Assembly: GCA_004380135.1 (NCBI GenBank)
Contig: QXCR01000132.1
Span: 1-64,000, forward strand
DNA from: Stemphylium vesicarium
Taxonomy: Eukaryota > Ascomycota > Dothideomycetes > Pleosporales > Pleosporaceae
Reading direction: 5' to 3'
DNA: 64,000 bases
Part shown: positions 10,928-21,691 of the stretch, piece by piece
Numbering within the stretch: position 1 is the stretch's first letter
Layout of the letters: each line of letters opens with the position of its first letter
The notes under the pieces: model-generated
Database searches by the model: none
Seen by the model: only the letters and a program-made list of their open reading frames with translations
What the model was told of the DNA's origin: nothing
Program-made: the position numbers and the translations under genes

Positions 10928-13900
10928 ATGTTCTCCATCGCATCCACAGCCGATCCTACCGCGCTCGATGACGGCTCGTACCTCTTCGATCAGACTCACG
11001 ATGATCTTTTATCGTTGCCCATGTCCAATGATAGTATACATCTGAAAGGCGGCATCGCACCTATACCTGGGTTTAGTAACTTGGGCTACGGCCGGGAATC
11101 GAGTGCATCGTCCGTGCACTACGGCGACTCCCACGATACATCGGAACCCAGTACAAGTCACGAAGGGGAAGGATCCACCCCAGGCGCATTCGTCAATGGA
11201 TATGCGGCCAACTACACCCCTTCGCCACTGCAGAATCCATTCATCCCCAACTCAGCCACCAACGGTGTGACTAATATTCAGAATAAGCAGACTTCGCATC
11301 AAAACGGCGGCAGTTCACATACGTTTGTTAACGGAAACGACGCGGAAACTCATTTATTATTAAAGGGTCGCCGGGGAGATAACGCGTTCATGGCGAGAAC
11401 ACCACAGAGTCTGAGTCGCGAATCACAGGCGTCGAAGACGCCTGAGCTCTCGCAATCGCACGAACAGCAAAATAAGCATCGCAGGACGAATTCACTTCCT
11501 GTGAAAGGGAAGGCTGGCGAGCTGAAGGCAAATTCGAGCATACCTTCGGATCTCTCCTGGCATGAATTCGGTCGCCAGTGCATTCTGGCAGCAGAGAACA
11601 GCCGGCTCAATCCGTTCACCCTACACCCAGCGGAGTACAAGCTCTTACGTGAGCATGTTACCCACGCACAGGTCACCATCTACCTGAACATTAGGAACGC
11701 GATTCTGCGTCTATGGCATCGCAATCCTCTGGTATATGTCTCCTTCGAAGAAGCTGCGGGCTGTACTCGTGACAAACGTTATTTTGGTCTGGCAAGGGTG
11801 GCTTACGTGTGGCTCATGAGACATGGATACATCAACTTCGGATGCGCTGAAATACCAAACACCACCGGTCCCCTCTCGAAATCGAAGGCTAAAACCGCGC
11901 CGAGGCGGACAATCATTGTAGTCGGTGCAGGCATGTCAGGGCTGGGCTGCGCTCGGCAGCTGGAGGGTATCTTCGCTCAGCTCGGAGATCAATTGACAGA
12001 CGCCGGAGAACGACCACCAAAAATCATCATTCTCGAAGCTCGCCCACGAGTGGGTGGACGAGTGTACTCACACCCTTTTCTCAATCAATCGAGTTCCACC
12101 TTGCCTCCTGGTCATCGTTGCACAGCCGAGATGGGTGCTCAAATCGTCACAGGGTATGAACACGGCAACCCGTTGAACTCAATCATCCGTGGTCAGCTCG
12201 GTTTACCTTACCATGGTTTGCGAGACAATACTATACTCTACGATTACGACGGTACTGTCGTCGAAAGGAGTCAAGACATACTGGTGGAGAAGCTATACAA
12301 CGATGTCTTAGAACGAGCGGCAGCCTTCCGAAATAAGCCCCCGGCTCATAGAACAGTAGAAGGCGATCGGAATCTGATAGCTTTTGGCCGTGAGCCAGCC
12401 GATGTGGACGGACCTACGATTGCTGAGCTAGAACAATCTGATGCTCCTTTGTCCGCCAACGCGACGAGCACGGCATCAACAAAGCAAGAAAAACCAACAA
12501 CAGGGGTAGAGAAACTAGCCGGTAGGGCTTATCAGCTGAGCGCTGGCTTTAACCCTGAAGTCACCGCTGCAGAGACGGTACAGAGCATGGGATGGAAGCT
12601 GAAGCCAGGTGCGACAGACACGCAGTCGTTGGACCTCGATACGATTGCAAAAGCCTCGGAATATCCCACGTTGGGACAAACAATGGATGAAGGGCTCCGA
12701 CAGTACCAATCGCTGGTCGACATCAAACCTAGGGATATGCGCCTACTCAATTGGCATCACGCCAACCTCGAATATGCGAATGCTGTGAGCGTGAATCAGC
12801 TCAGTCTGAGTGGTTGGGATCAGGACATCGGAAACGAATTCGAAGGTGAACACAGTGAGTTGATTGGTGGTTACCAGCAGGTCCCGCGCGGATTGTGGCA
12901 ATGTCCTAGCAGACTGGATATCCGCTTTAGCACACCCATTAAGACTGTCCACTACGATACCGAGGAACAGCGAGTAGGCAAGGCTGTCAGGATCGAGTGC
13001 GCCAACGGCGAGACGTTTGAGGCCGATCAGGTCATCCTCACCACTCCTCTTGGGGTGCTGAAATCCGGCTCCATCAAGTTCGAGCCTCCACTTCCTGATT
13101 GGAAGCAGGATGTCATTGAACGGATGGGCTTCGGACTTCTGAACAAGGTCAGCCTAGTCAGTCATTTATTGATGCGCTTTCTGACGATGTTTGTAGATCA
13201 TTCTCGTGTATGAGAAGGCCTTCTGGGAACCGGATCGAGACATGTTCGGTCTGCTCAATGAAGCAGAACATGAGGCCAGCATGCGACCAGAGGACTACTC
13301 TTCGAAACGCGGACGGTTCTATCTGTTCTGGAACTGCATAAAGACGAGTGGAAAGCCGGTGCTAGTAGCACTGATGGCTGGCGATGCTGCTCACTACGCT
13401 GAAGCGACCTCGGACGACCAGCTCGTCAAAGAAGTTACCGATCGCCTCGACTCCATGTTCGCACCGAACCCTGTGCCGCTCCCATCCGAAGCGATCGTAA
13501 CGCGGTGGAAGAGAGACCCATACGCCCGAGGCAGTTACTCATACGTTGGACCGAAAACACAAACAGGCGACTACGATGTCATGGCACGTCCGCATGGCCC
13601 ATTGCATTTCGCTGGTGAAGCGACTTGCGGCACACATCCTGCCACGGTACACGGCGCGTACTTGTCAGGGCTTCGAGTCGCTGCGGAGGTGGCCGAGACA
13701 GTACTTGGGCCTATCGAGATACCGAGTCCGCTTGTGGAGAAGAAGACGATCAAGACAGAGCCTTCAGCGACACCAACTGCGGAGTCGAAGCGTCGGTTTG
13801 AGCCTGCTGTTCCAGCACAACGGGAGAACAAGTCTGGACGGGTTCAGCGCGATGAAGACTACGAAGCCGCGATAATAGGGGCCATCTTGGATCAAATCGG

Positions 13901-14312
13901 CGAGCGTCCGATCAAGCCAGGACGTGCGGGCGTCAACCCGTTTCTGTTGTTCACAAAGGACTTTTGGTATATTTGCAAGCAAGAGTGCGATGATGCGCAC
14001 AGAGCTAAGAGCGGCAACCCAGAAGCCAAAGCACCGAAGCAGGAGATACGCAATGCGGTTGGGTTGAAATGGCGCACAGCAGAGCAAGAAGTCAAGCAAC
14101 CGTACCTTGACCAAGCTAGCAACGCACGAGATGATGCGACAGCTAACACGGCGGACTTTAAGGAACGTGTCGCTACATGGGATAAGGAGGCAGCGAGAAT
14201 ACGACGGGAGTATATTCAGGCAAACCCACCAGAGGGCGGGAACGAGGAGTTTATCCTCAACAGTCGCACAGCAATCGAGCTGGGCGCTAGCAAGCGACTG
14301 CGGAGGCTATGA
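10928..14312 (+). CDS. Lysine-specific histone demethylase 1-like amine oxidase (SWIRM, FAD amine oxidase, HMG box)
   Basis: Exons 10928-13147 and 13197-14312 (49-nt intron) give 1111 residues. The start is the ATG giving MFSIASTADPTALDD; an upstream in-frame GTG is ignored. Order: a disordered Ser/Asn-rich N-terminus to ~200; a SWIRM domain (~203-305); an FAD-binding amine oxidase with GAGMSGLG (~332) and EARPRVGGR; the GFGLLNK segment whose Lys740 matches the conserved flavin-site Lys of LSD1; the FAGEATCGTHPATVHGAYLSG FAD-contact motif near the C-terminal half; then an HMG-box-like region (~985-1085, NPFLLFTKDFWY). Members remove methyl groups from histone H3 lysines in the nucleus. The C-terminal HMG box is typical of fungal versions. 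The intron sits directly after the Lys740 codon. Confidence 0.93.
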
Positions 14313-15527
14313 TGTTGTTCTTCTATTTATTTCTCTGTTGTACCATTGTGTCATGCGTGTGTGTAGACGCGCACCATTAGCATTTGTGGGAGTCGGCAGG
14401 TGAGAAGGAGTTCGGGTAAAGGGGTGGCTATTTGCAGCAGGTGCACAAATAATTCATACCCGCCCTTCTGGGCTATTTCTAGGTGGCAGTGGCGACATGG
14501 CGGTGTGTGGGGATGATGTCTGTGAGAGGTGTCTAGCAGCGGCACATGAGTACAAGAAAAGAGGCGCGGGCAGAGCTTAGGCGCGCACGCGTTGGCTGTA
14601 ATTCGTGATGTTCTTCGGCGCCGCATTGCTCGAGTACAACACCTCTGCCGTCGTCTAGCTGCGAAGTGCGGGGGATGCGTGCCGCGGAGATGAGGTTCGA
14701 CGGTTCAACGGTTCAACGGTTCAACGTTGTCCTTCCTGGCTGAGGAAGAATGTGCAGCGGCAGCCCTGGTGTCGTCATGCTCTGGAACTCGATGGATGCT
14801 TGTCACGACCAGAGTACGGGAAGACGCTAGAAGGAGCTCCCTTCTCTCCAATGACGATCTCGCGACAGCCGCCAACAAGCGCCACGGCTGCTTGCCAGTC
14901 TTGTTCTAGCAGGGTCGGGGCCTGACTGGTGGGAGTTTAGGGCGCATGCATGGCTGGGGGTCTCGCACATCAGGCACGCGGGCGGCACAAGGTGTTGGGG
15001 CTGGGCGGTACAAGTAAGTGTCCATGTTCTCAGTCTGACAGCGACCATGTCAGATTGTTCCATGCATGTTCGACGGTACAATGGCCCCACCGCAATCCGT
15101 CGCACCGTGAGATGGCTCGGGATAACATTGGGTGAGAACGGATGGCATCAGCGTTAGCTCGGTCCCGTTTCCTCGTGGCGGGGTCGTGTGGGCGTGTGTG
15201 CCGGGTCGTGGGGAACTCTCGGCCTCTCTCATTGCGCGCCGGGGGTGCCTTTAGTCCCGTTAAGCTGTCCCAAAGAGCAAGCCTCGCGTTCGGCTCCGGC
15301 TCTGCTACCCTAACGTGCCAGCCTTCCAAGCCGCAGTGAGTGAATTGCAATCCTTCACCCAGCGCCTGCTCCGCTCTCCATGTTGCCCCCAGCTTCCTCT
15401 CACCTGTTCTCCACATCTTGTTGCTCGACTGCGCCTCCATCGCCGCTTGAAGCAGCTGCCTCACAACGCCCGGTTGAGCCCTCCTGCACCCCACCGCACC
15501 CTGCGCCGGAAACCTAGCACGGCAGCC
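14313..15527. other. Spacer upstream of creB
   Basis: No supported gene. Four tandem 8-bp units lie at 14694-14725. The last ~200 bp before 15528 is C/T-rich, as is common in fungal promoters. Confidence 0.55.
14694..14725 (+). repeat. Tandem 8-bp repeat, four units
   Basis: One GGTTCGAC unit followed by three exact GGTTCAAC units, head to tail. Isolated in the spacer before creB; no function is suggested. Confidence 0.9.
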
Positions 15528-17925
15528 ATGAGTTCCTTTTTCAGTCGCATCAAGTCTGGCGCTGTAAGTCCATGAACGAGAGCCCCCTGTCTGTTACTGA
15601 CACGCCCATAGCCTCCGTTGAGTCCTGCGACCGGCAGCATACCCGTCAAGAAGGACCCCAACGCGCCAGAAGTCACGCCGCTAGAGAAGCTGCTGCTGAA
15701 CGCTGGACCTCTGCGCAGTGACGGCAGCGACAAGTTCTTTGGCTTCGAGAACGTGAGTGCCCTCGTATGAATGCGCCGACCGAGTCCGCTTGCTAATCAA
15801 GTCGTCCCGTCTAGTTTGGAAGCACATGGTATGCATACACCTATCTACCTACCACCCATCTGCGCCCGCGCCATCCCATGCTGACTTCCCCAACAGCTAC
15901 TGCAACTCCATCGTACAATGTCTCTACTACTCCGTGCCCTTTCGGGAGCAGGTCATCAACTTCCCCGCCCGATCACCCCCAGAAGCCCTCGAGAGGCCCA
16001 CGTCCGGTCTACCCAAGATCAACACCAATCTCCCCAATGGCCAGAGTACAGCCCTCTCGCCAACAGGGCGCAATTCCGTCTCTAGCCCGACCTCGAAAGC
16101 GCCGGTGAAACCAACTACCACGCCAGGTGCGACAAATCAGCCCCCAGGCACAAAGCCCGAGGACAACAAGGATTCGCCCGAGTACAAGAAGAAGCAGGCC
16201 TTGGCGGCTGGCCCAGTACTGCAGATGGACTATGAGAACGCGAACGCATACGGCATGAACGAATCCTTGTTCTCGTCGCTCAAGGACATTTTTGAGGCGG
16301 TTATAGCACACCGGTCGCGCATAGGCGTAGTCAGCCCACACAAACTTCTCGAAATACTGCGGCGAGATAACGAAATGTTTCGAACACCCATGCACCAGGA
16401 CGCACACGAGTTTCTGAACTTGTTACTCAACGAGGTTGTAGAGAACGTAGAGCACTTCTCCAAGAACCGCATTACCGAGGTTCGCGCCGTAGAAGAGAAC
16501 GGGACGACCGTAACATCAGGCGAGGTGGTACCAGCCCGGAATTCTGTAGCGTCTGCGAAATCAAATTCCGGATGGGTACACGAGCTGTTCGAGGGCACAT
16601 TGACATCCGAGACCCGATGCCTCACTTGCGAAAACACGTCACAACGAGACGAAGCGTTCCTAGACCTGTCTGTCGATCTTGAACAGCATTCGTCCGTAAC
16701 GAGCTGTTTACGAAAGTTCTCTGAAGAAGAGATGTTGTGTGAGCGAAACAAGTTCCACTGCGACAATTGCGGAGGTCTGCAAGAGGCGGAGAAGAGGATG
16801 AAGATCAAGCGATTACCCAAGATTCTCGCCCTGCACCTGAAGCGCTTCAAATACACAGAGGATTTGCAGCGGTTACAGAAGCTGTTCCATCGCGTCGTAT
16901 ACCCCTTCTACCTTCGATTGTTTAACACTACAGATGATGCCGAAGATCCGGACAGGTTATATGAACTCTACGCCGTAGTCGTACACATCGGAGGCGGACC
17001 ATACCACGGACACTATGTTTCTATCATCAAGACACAAGACCGAGGCTGGCTGTTATTCGATGACGAGATGGTGGAACCGGTAGACAAGGCTTATGTCAGG
17101 AACTTCTTCGGTGGTGAAAATGTTCTAGCATGCGCTTATGTCCTGTTCTACCAAGAAACCACAGAAGAGGCCATGATGAAGGAGCAAGAAGCCGACGCAT
17201 TGGCTGCAGCAGAGCAAGCCGCAAAGATGACACAGGAAGCCGTCACCACACCAAAACAGAACGGCACAAACGGCGCCCCGTATCACGCTTTCAACAACGC
17301 GACAACGCCCACACTCGAAGAAGCCGACAAGTTCGCCAGTCTCGACCACGCTGCTACCGCGCCGCCCCTCGCACATGCCGAAACAAATACAGATCATCAT
17401 CCGGTCGAACAAACCACATCCCATATGCCCGCCCTTGCACCGCGGAAGAGCAACCTCGGACTTTTCGGAAAAGGAAAGGAAGAGAAGGAACGCAAAGCCC
17501 ACGAAAAGGAGCTCGAAAAGCAGGCCAAGCAAAAGCGCAAAGAGATGGAGATTCAACGACGAGAAAACTACCGCAAACAAGAAGAAGAGCTCAAGGCGGT
17601 TTTGGAAGCCAGCAAAGCATCTGCCGTAGAAGAAGAGAAGAAGCGCGTTGTAAGCGGTGAAGTGCCACCACCGCCTTCAACCGCCAGCGGAGACAAGGAA
17701 AAGCAACCAAATGGCTTCGGCAGTGTCAAGGGTATGAGTGGATTAAGCCGATTCAGGCACACCTCTATGAGTCTCAAAAGCAAACCGAAATTCTGGTCCG
17801 GAAACAAGGACAAGGATGGTAACGCCGACGACACCAATCCCCCAGATACACCGACCCATGATAGCGATAGGGAGGGCAAGAATCGGTTCAGCATAGGGCG
17901 CAAGAAGAGCACGTTCAAGTTCTAG
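15528..17925 (+). CDS. creB: CreB-type ubiquitin carboxyl-terminal hydrolase
   Basis: A USP-family cysteine protease that removes ubiquitin. CreB acts in carbon catabolite repression in Aspergillus (family knowledge). Four exons: 15528-15563, 15612-15752, 15815-15828 and 15897-17925, giving 739 residues. The N-terminus MSSFFSRIKSGA and the later SDGSDKFFGFEN segment lead to the Cys box FGSTCYCNSIVQCLYYS, with nucleophile Cys64. Zn-binding CLTC and CDNC pairs follow. The His box is GGGPYHGHYVSI, with an Asp in LLFDDE. The C-terminal part has a Lys/Glu-rich coiled coil (about residues 570-640), as in CreB. The 14-nt exon 3 encodes Phe-Gly-Ser-Thr and two bases of the Cys64 codon, so an intron splits the nucleophile codon. 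Confidence 0.93.
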
Positions 17926-18065
17926 GCCGGATGATGAAGGCAATAACCCCGGTCTTTTTCTTTCGGAATCTCTGGAAGCACATGTTGGTTCGTTCGTTGT
18001 TCCTGGGTTTTCGAACCAGACTCGAGCCGCAACAACGTCCTCCCCAGTCTGGGGCATTGGAAGCT

Positions 18066-18103
<38 letters not shown>

Positions 18104-19613
18104 TTCCGCATCAACCATGAAGCGAATGGTTGCCGACTCGAAAGCCTCCACCTCTCGGCGTATGTAGGAATCATGGGGGGTGCATTGTACAGCATACGCC
18201 CGATGAACGATGATGTCAAGCGTCGTAATTACTCTCTTATAGCGGTGTATCTATGTGCATAGCATCCACCTCTTTTGGAACCTTTTTGTTTTTCTTTCCT
18301 TTCTTTTTTTTGTAAACATGCAAAGCGTTACGCTCGTCGCGGACTAGAGCGAGCAAGAACCCAGAGGTACCTGGTCGAGAGAGAGACATGCAGGGAAGGA
18401 GAACAGAATTGCCACATTTTTTCCAGACGTGTTTAATGTGCCATGGTGGCTGCGTATGTGCGTGATTAGACAAACCCTACATATTCTCATCCGTAACATC
18501 TCACAGAACAAGTCAAAGATGTTGAAAAAGAACGAGCGGCTCCTCATTTATCTCTCGTGACTCCAATCTGTTCGCTCGGTATGATTTCTCATGCTGGAAC
18601 GCATTGTACCATCACGTTCTTCCCACGGCTTCAAAGCACCAAATCAATCACATCACTACTCTAGAAACCCACTTGAAGTGTCGCAGTAAGGAAACCAGGC
18701 TTCCTGATACCCCTATATACCACTAACGATTCACATTCTAATCAAATACGCGGCGTCTTGCATAGCAAAAGGATGAAGATGGGACGGATAGACGGCTGAT
18801 GTAGGCGGATCCGGACGTCGATCGGTATAAGGTGATAACATGCTTGGTTTGCTTGTTTCACGGGGAGATGCGACAGTACACTGCTAATATCTATAGTAAC
18901 ACTGGGAAAGAGGAAACATATGAGAAGGAGAACAAGTGGGGAAAACGAGAAAATGCGAGCATGTCAAAAAAGCTGGCAAGAGACAAGTAGTGCAGTAACA
19001 CTAGATTGTGTACCTGCGAACGCAGCAGCAGAGAAGGAGAGACGTGGCCTACACCACTATAAAGTCTTGGGCAAGATGTGCATTGTAGTGTCGTTTACAT
19101 CGCCTATCTCCGGTATAAAGGTAAGCAAGTGCGCCACTGCTATCGTCGTTTGCTAGATCCAGAGAAAAGACGAGACGATGACATGCTTGCTCTACCACGC
19201 AACGGATAAGGAAAGGGGAGGGGGCTAAATAAGCTGCTGTACAGTAAGCTAGTTGAATAAGCTTTTCATGGACAAGAAGAGTATCTGTCTTCACTAAAGG
19301 AAGAAAAAAACATGAGGAGCAAAAAGATTATCATGCGTTGAAGAATGGTGATGACCATCTCAGATCAAGCGTGAAAAGATAAATACGGCCCAGATAAACT
19401 GATTGTATATCAGGCAATCTATACGTCAAGACTCAGAGGAGGAAAAAAAAACCCCCTGCAGAAGCCTCTCCCACAAGCTTCTATGCACTCCCCTCCCAGC
19501 CCTTCCCTCCTTCATGTAGAAACGCCCGCTACTGCAATTTTTTCGGAATTTCAACACACACCCATAGTCTTACACCAAACATACATCTCAACCACATCAC
19601 CAGCACCCCCACC
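17926..19613. other. Convergent spacer, creB and TFIIS 3' ends
   Basis: No gene is supported over 1.7 kb. It contains a (CT)15 tract at 18071-18100 and T-rich and A-rich runs typical of 3' flanks. Both neighbouring genes end here. Confidence 0.55.
18071..18100 (+). repeat. (CT)15 microsatellite
   Basis: Uninterrupted CT dinucleotides about 145 bp after the creB stop, probably in the 3' UTR or just beyond. Confidence 0.95.
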
Positions 19614-20578
19614 TTAAGAGAACTTCCACCGATTACCGCAGTTCATGCACTCACAAAACGTCGTCATAGGTTCATCAGCCGACCTCGTCTGCGCCTGACT
19701 ATAACTGACCATTTTCTGCTTGCACTTTCCGCACTGAAACTCCTTTGAGATGGCCTTCTCGACCTGGGCAACCATGGCCTGGTTCATGTTCTCCTGCTCA
19801 ATCTTCTCGTCCTCCGCTCGTCGCTGGTCCGACTTCATCTCGTCGTGTGTCATGACGACGAACTTCTTTGCGGGGATGTCGCCCACGAGGACGCGCCGGC
19901 GGAGTTGGGGATTTGACTTGCTCTTGAGGTTCTGGAAGAGGGAGCGCATCTTGCCCTTGTAGGCGTCGTTTACGCTGCCTGCGTTGCTGTAGGCTGCGGC
20001 TTCGACTTGCTTGGCGGTGCTGAGGATTTCGTCGGGCACTTTTGCATGTATTAGCAGACGGCGGGGTGCATCGTAGGCATGTACTTACTCGCTTCGCTCA
20101 TGAAAGCTAGACCATCGTACATCAGCCTTACGCAGTTGTCGCGTGCCTCGCTTCCGGTGACTTGGTATTTGACCTTGTCTGTCTTGTGGTTTCGCTTGTC
20201 TGAGGGTACATCATGCTTCTTCTTGGCCTGGCTGGGTGCCGGAGACGCGGTGCCTGAAGGTGGAGGAGCAGGTGACGATGTCGAAGCACCGTTCGATGCT
20301 ACTTTCGCAGGGCCATCCTTCTTCGCGGGTTGCTTCTTCTTAACTTCATCCCTCCATTTTGCTACCAGCTCTGTTGCCACTTTCTGCACAGCCGGGTCCT
20401 TGTGTGAACGCAGACGATTGATGGTGACACCGATCCTTGTTGAGCGCAAAAGGTCCTCGGTCGCTTGGACACCAGTCTTCAAGTCGCCGAGCAGCTTAAG
20501 CACAGATGCGCTGGGCTCGCCTTCAGCGACGGCCTTTCCGATGGCCTTGCCGCGGAGTTCGATCTCTTTTGCGTCCAT
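19614..20578 (-). CDS. DST1: Transcription elongation factor S-II (TFIIS)
   Basis: Rescues backtracked RNA polymerase II by stimulating transcript cleavage. Exons 20578-20089 and 20038-19614 (50-nt GTAAGT..AAG intron with a TGCTAAT branch-like site) give 304 residues, near the usual ~300. Order: an N-terminal LW-type helical domain (1-~77) with LKTGVQATEDLLRSTRIGV; a Ser/Pro/Ala-rich linker; the central polymerase-binding domain (~140-255); and the C-terminal zinc ribbon with FQCGKC and MNCGNRWKFS Cys pairs. The catalytic acidic pair sits in RSADEPMTTF. The intron joins SEA to MPDEILSTAKQ in the central domain. The gene is divergent from EAF6 over 527 bp. Confidence 0.95.
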
Positions 20579-21105
20579 TGCTGTGGTAAAGGTGGTGTTT
20601 ATCGAAGGGTGGTAAAGGCTGGGTGTGGATCCGTAAATGATCTCACGGGCGTTTGAATGCTACTAAAGATGTCTCAGACAAAGCAGAGTGTTCCTGCTAC
20701 CTTTGCGATTCTTTGTAGTGCTGGCGCGGTTGTGGAGGCAGGCTGTGTCGGCCTTGATGTTATGACGAGTGAGGGTCGGAGGTCCGGCGCGGGGGTATCA
20801 GTCGCGTCCGGAGAAGGCGCGCGCGACGAGCAGAAGCGACTGCGGCGAGGGTGTAGGCGGGTGAAGTTGGTGACGAGTACTTGGAGGAGACAAGAAGCGT
20901 GGTGCGATAGCTTCTTTGATTGCGATCTAGAAGTTGCGATTCCTCAAAGAGGCCCGAGCTCAAAGAACGCTAGCCTCCGCGTTCATCCAAGGGAAACCGC
21001 AACCGCCAAACTACCGAACCGCAGACCTGGTACACGCTACCTGTACTACAAAGAGAGGCCGTGAGAGTACTGAACACCATACACGACGCTATACCGCCCT
21101 TCATC
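20579..21105. promoter_or_regulatory. Shared divergent promoter, TFIIS and EAF6
   Basis: 527 bp lie between the two start codons, with no coding signal of its own. Both products are nuclear transcription or chromatin factors, so shared control is plausible but not shown. Confidence 0.5.
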
Positions 21106-21691
21106 ATGACGGAAAATGCGCCCCCAGCAAACGCGAACAATGCTGGCTCGGATAACTCGCGCGGCATGCCCTACTACGAGAGACTGCGACGCGACCTACG
21201 CGAATCGCTGAACAAGAAGCGCTTGATTGATAACAATCTGGTTAGTACTGCCAACGACGCGTCATGAATGTCTATGCTAATCCTCACGGCAGCTACAACT
21301 CGAAGACAACATCCTGCGAGTCGAAACCCAATACCTAGAGGAGACGAGCGCCGGCAACATCATAAAAGGCTTCGACAACTACATCAAGGGTGCAGCGACC
21401 ACAACGGCAGCTGGCGGAGCCGGTACAGCGACACGGCGAAAGGCACCCATCAATGATGTGGACAGGATATTCAGTCGGAGTTCTACCAGCTTCTTGAGGG
21501 AGTCGTCGACACCAGGCTCAGCTACCCCATCGCATGCCCCAACGCCCACCTCGTCCTTCCCTACGCGCGAGTCGAGTCAACCCACAAACGGTGCGAGGCC
21601 AGGAGGAAGCAAGAAGAAGAAGGCTGCCGACGACGACGATGAGGACACCAACAAGACAAAACGACAGAAAATATCCTACGGACGAGAGTGA
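21106..21691 (+). CDS. EAF6: Chromatin modification-related protein EAF6
   Basis: Small subunit of NuA4-type (and, in relatives, other MYST) histone acetyltransferase complexes. Exons 21106-21240 and 21293-21691 over a 52-nt GTTAGT..CAG intron give 177 residues. The Eaf6 core runs across the splice: ESLNKKRLIDNNL, then LQLEDNILRVETQYLEET, then SAGNIIKGFDNYIKG, the family signature. The rest is a low-complexity Ser/Thr/Pro region followed by a Lys and Asp/Glu-rich tail (GGSKKKKAADDDDED), likely a nuclear localisation signal and acidic patch. The start at 21106 gives a short disordered lead before the conserved helix. Confidence 0.93.
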
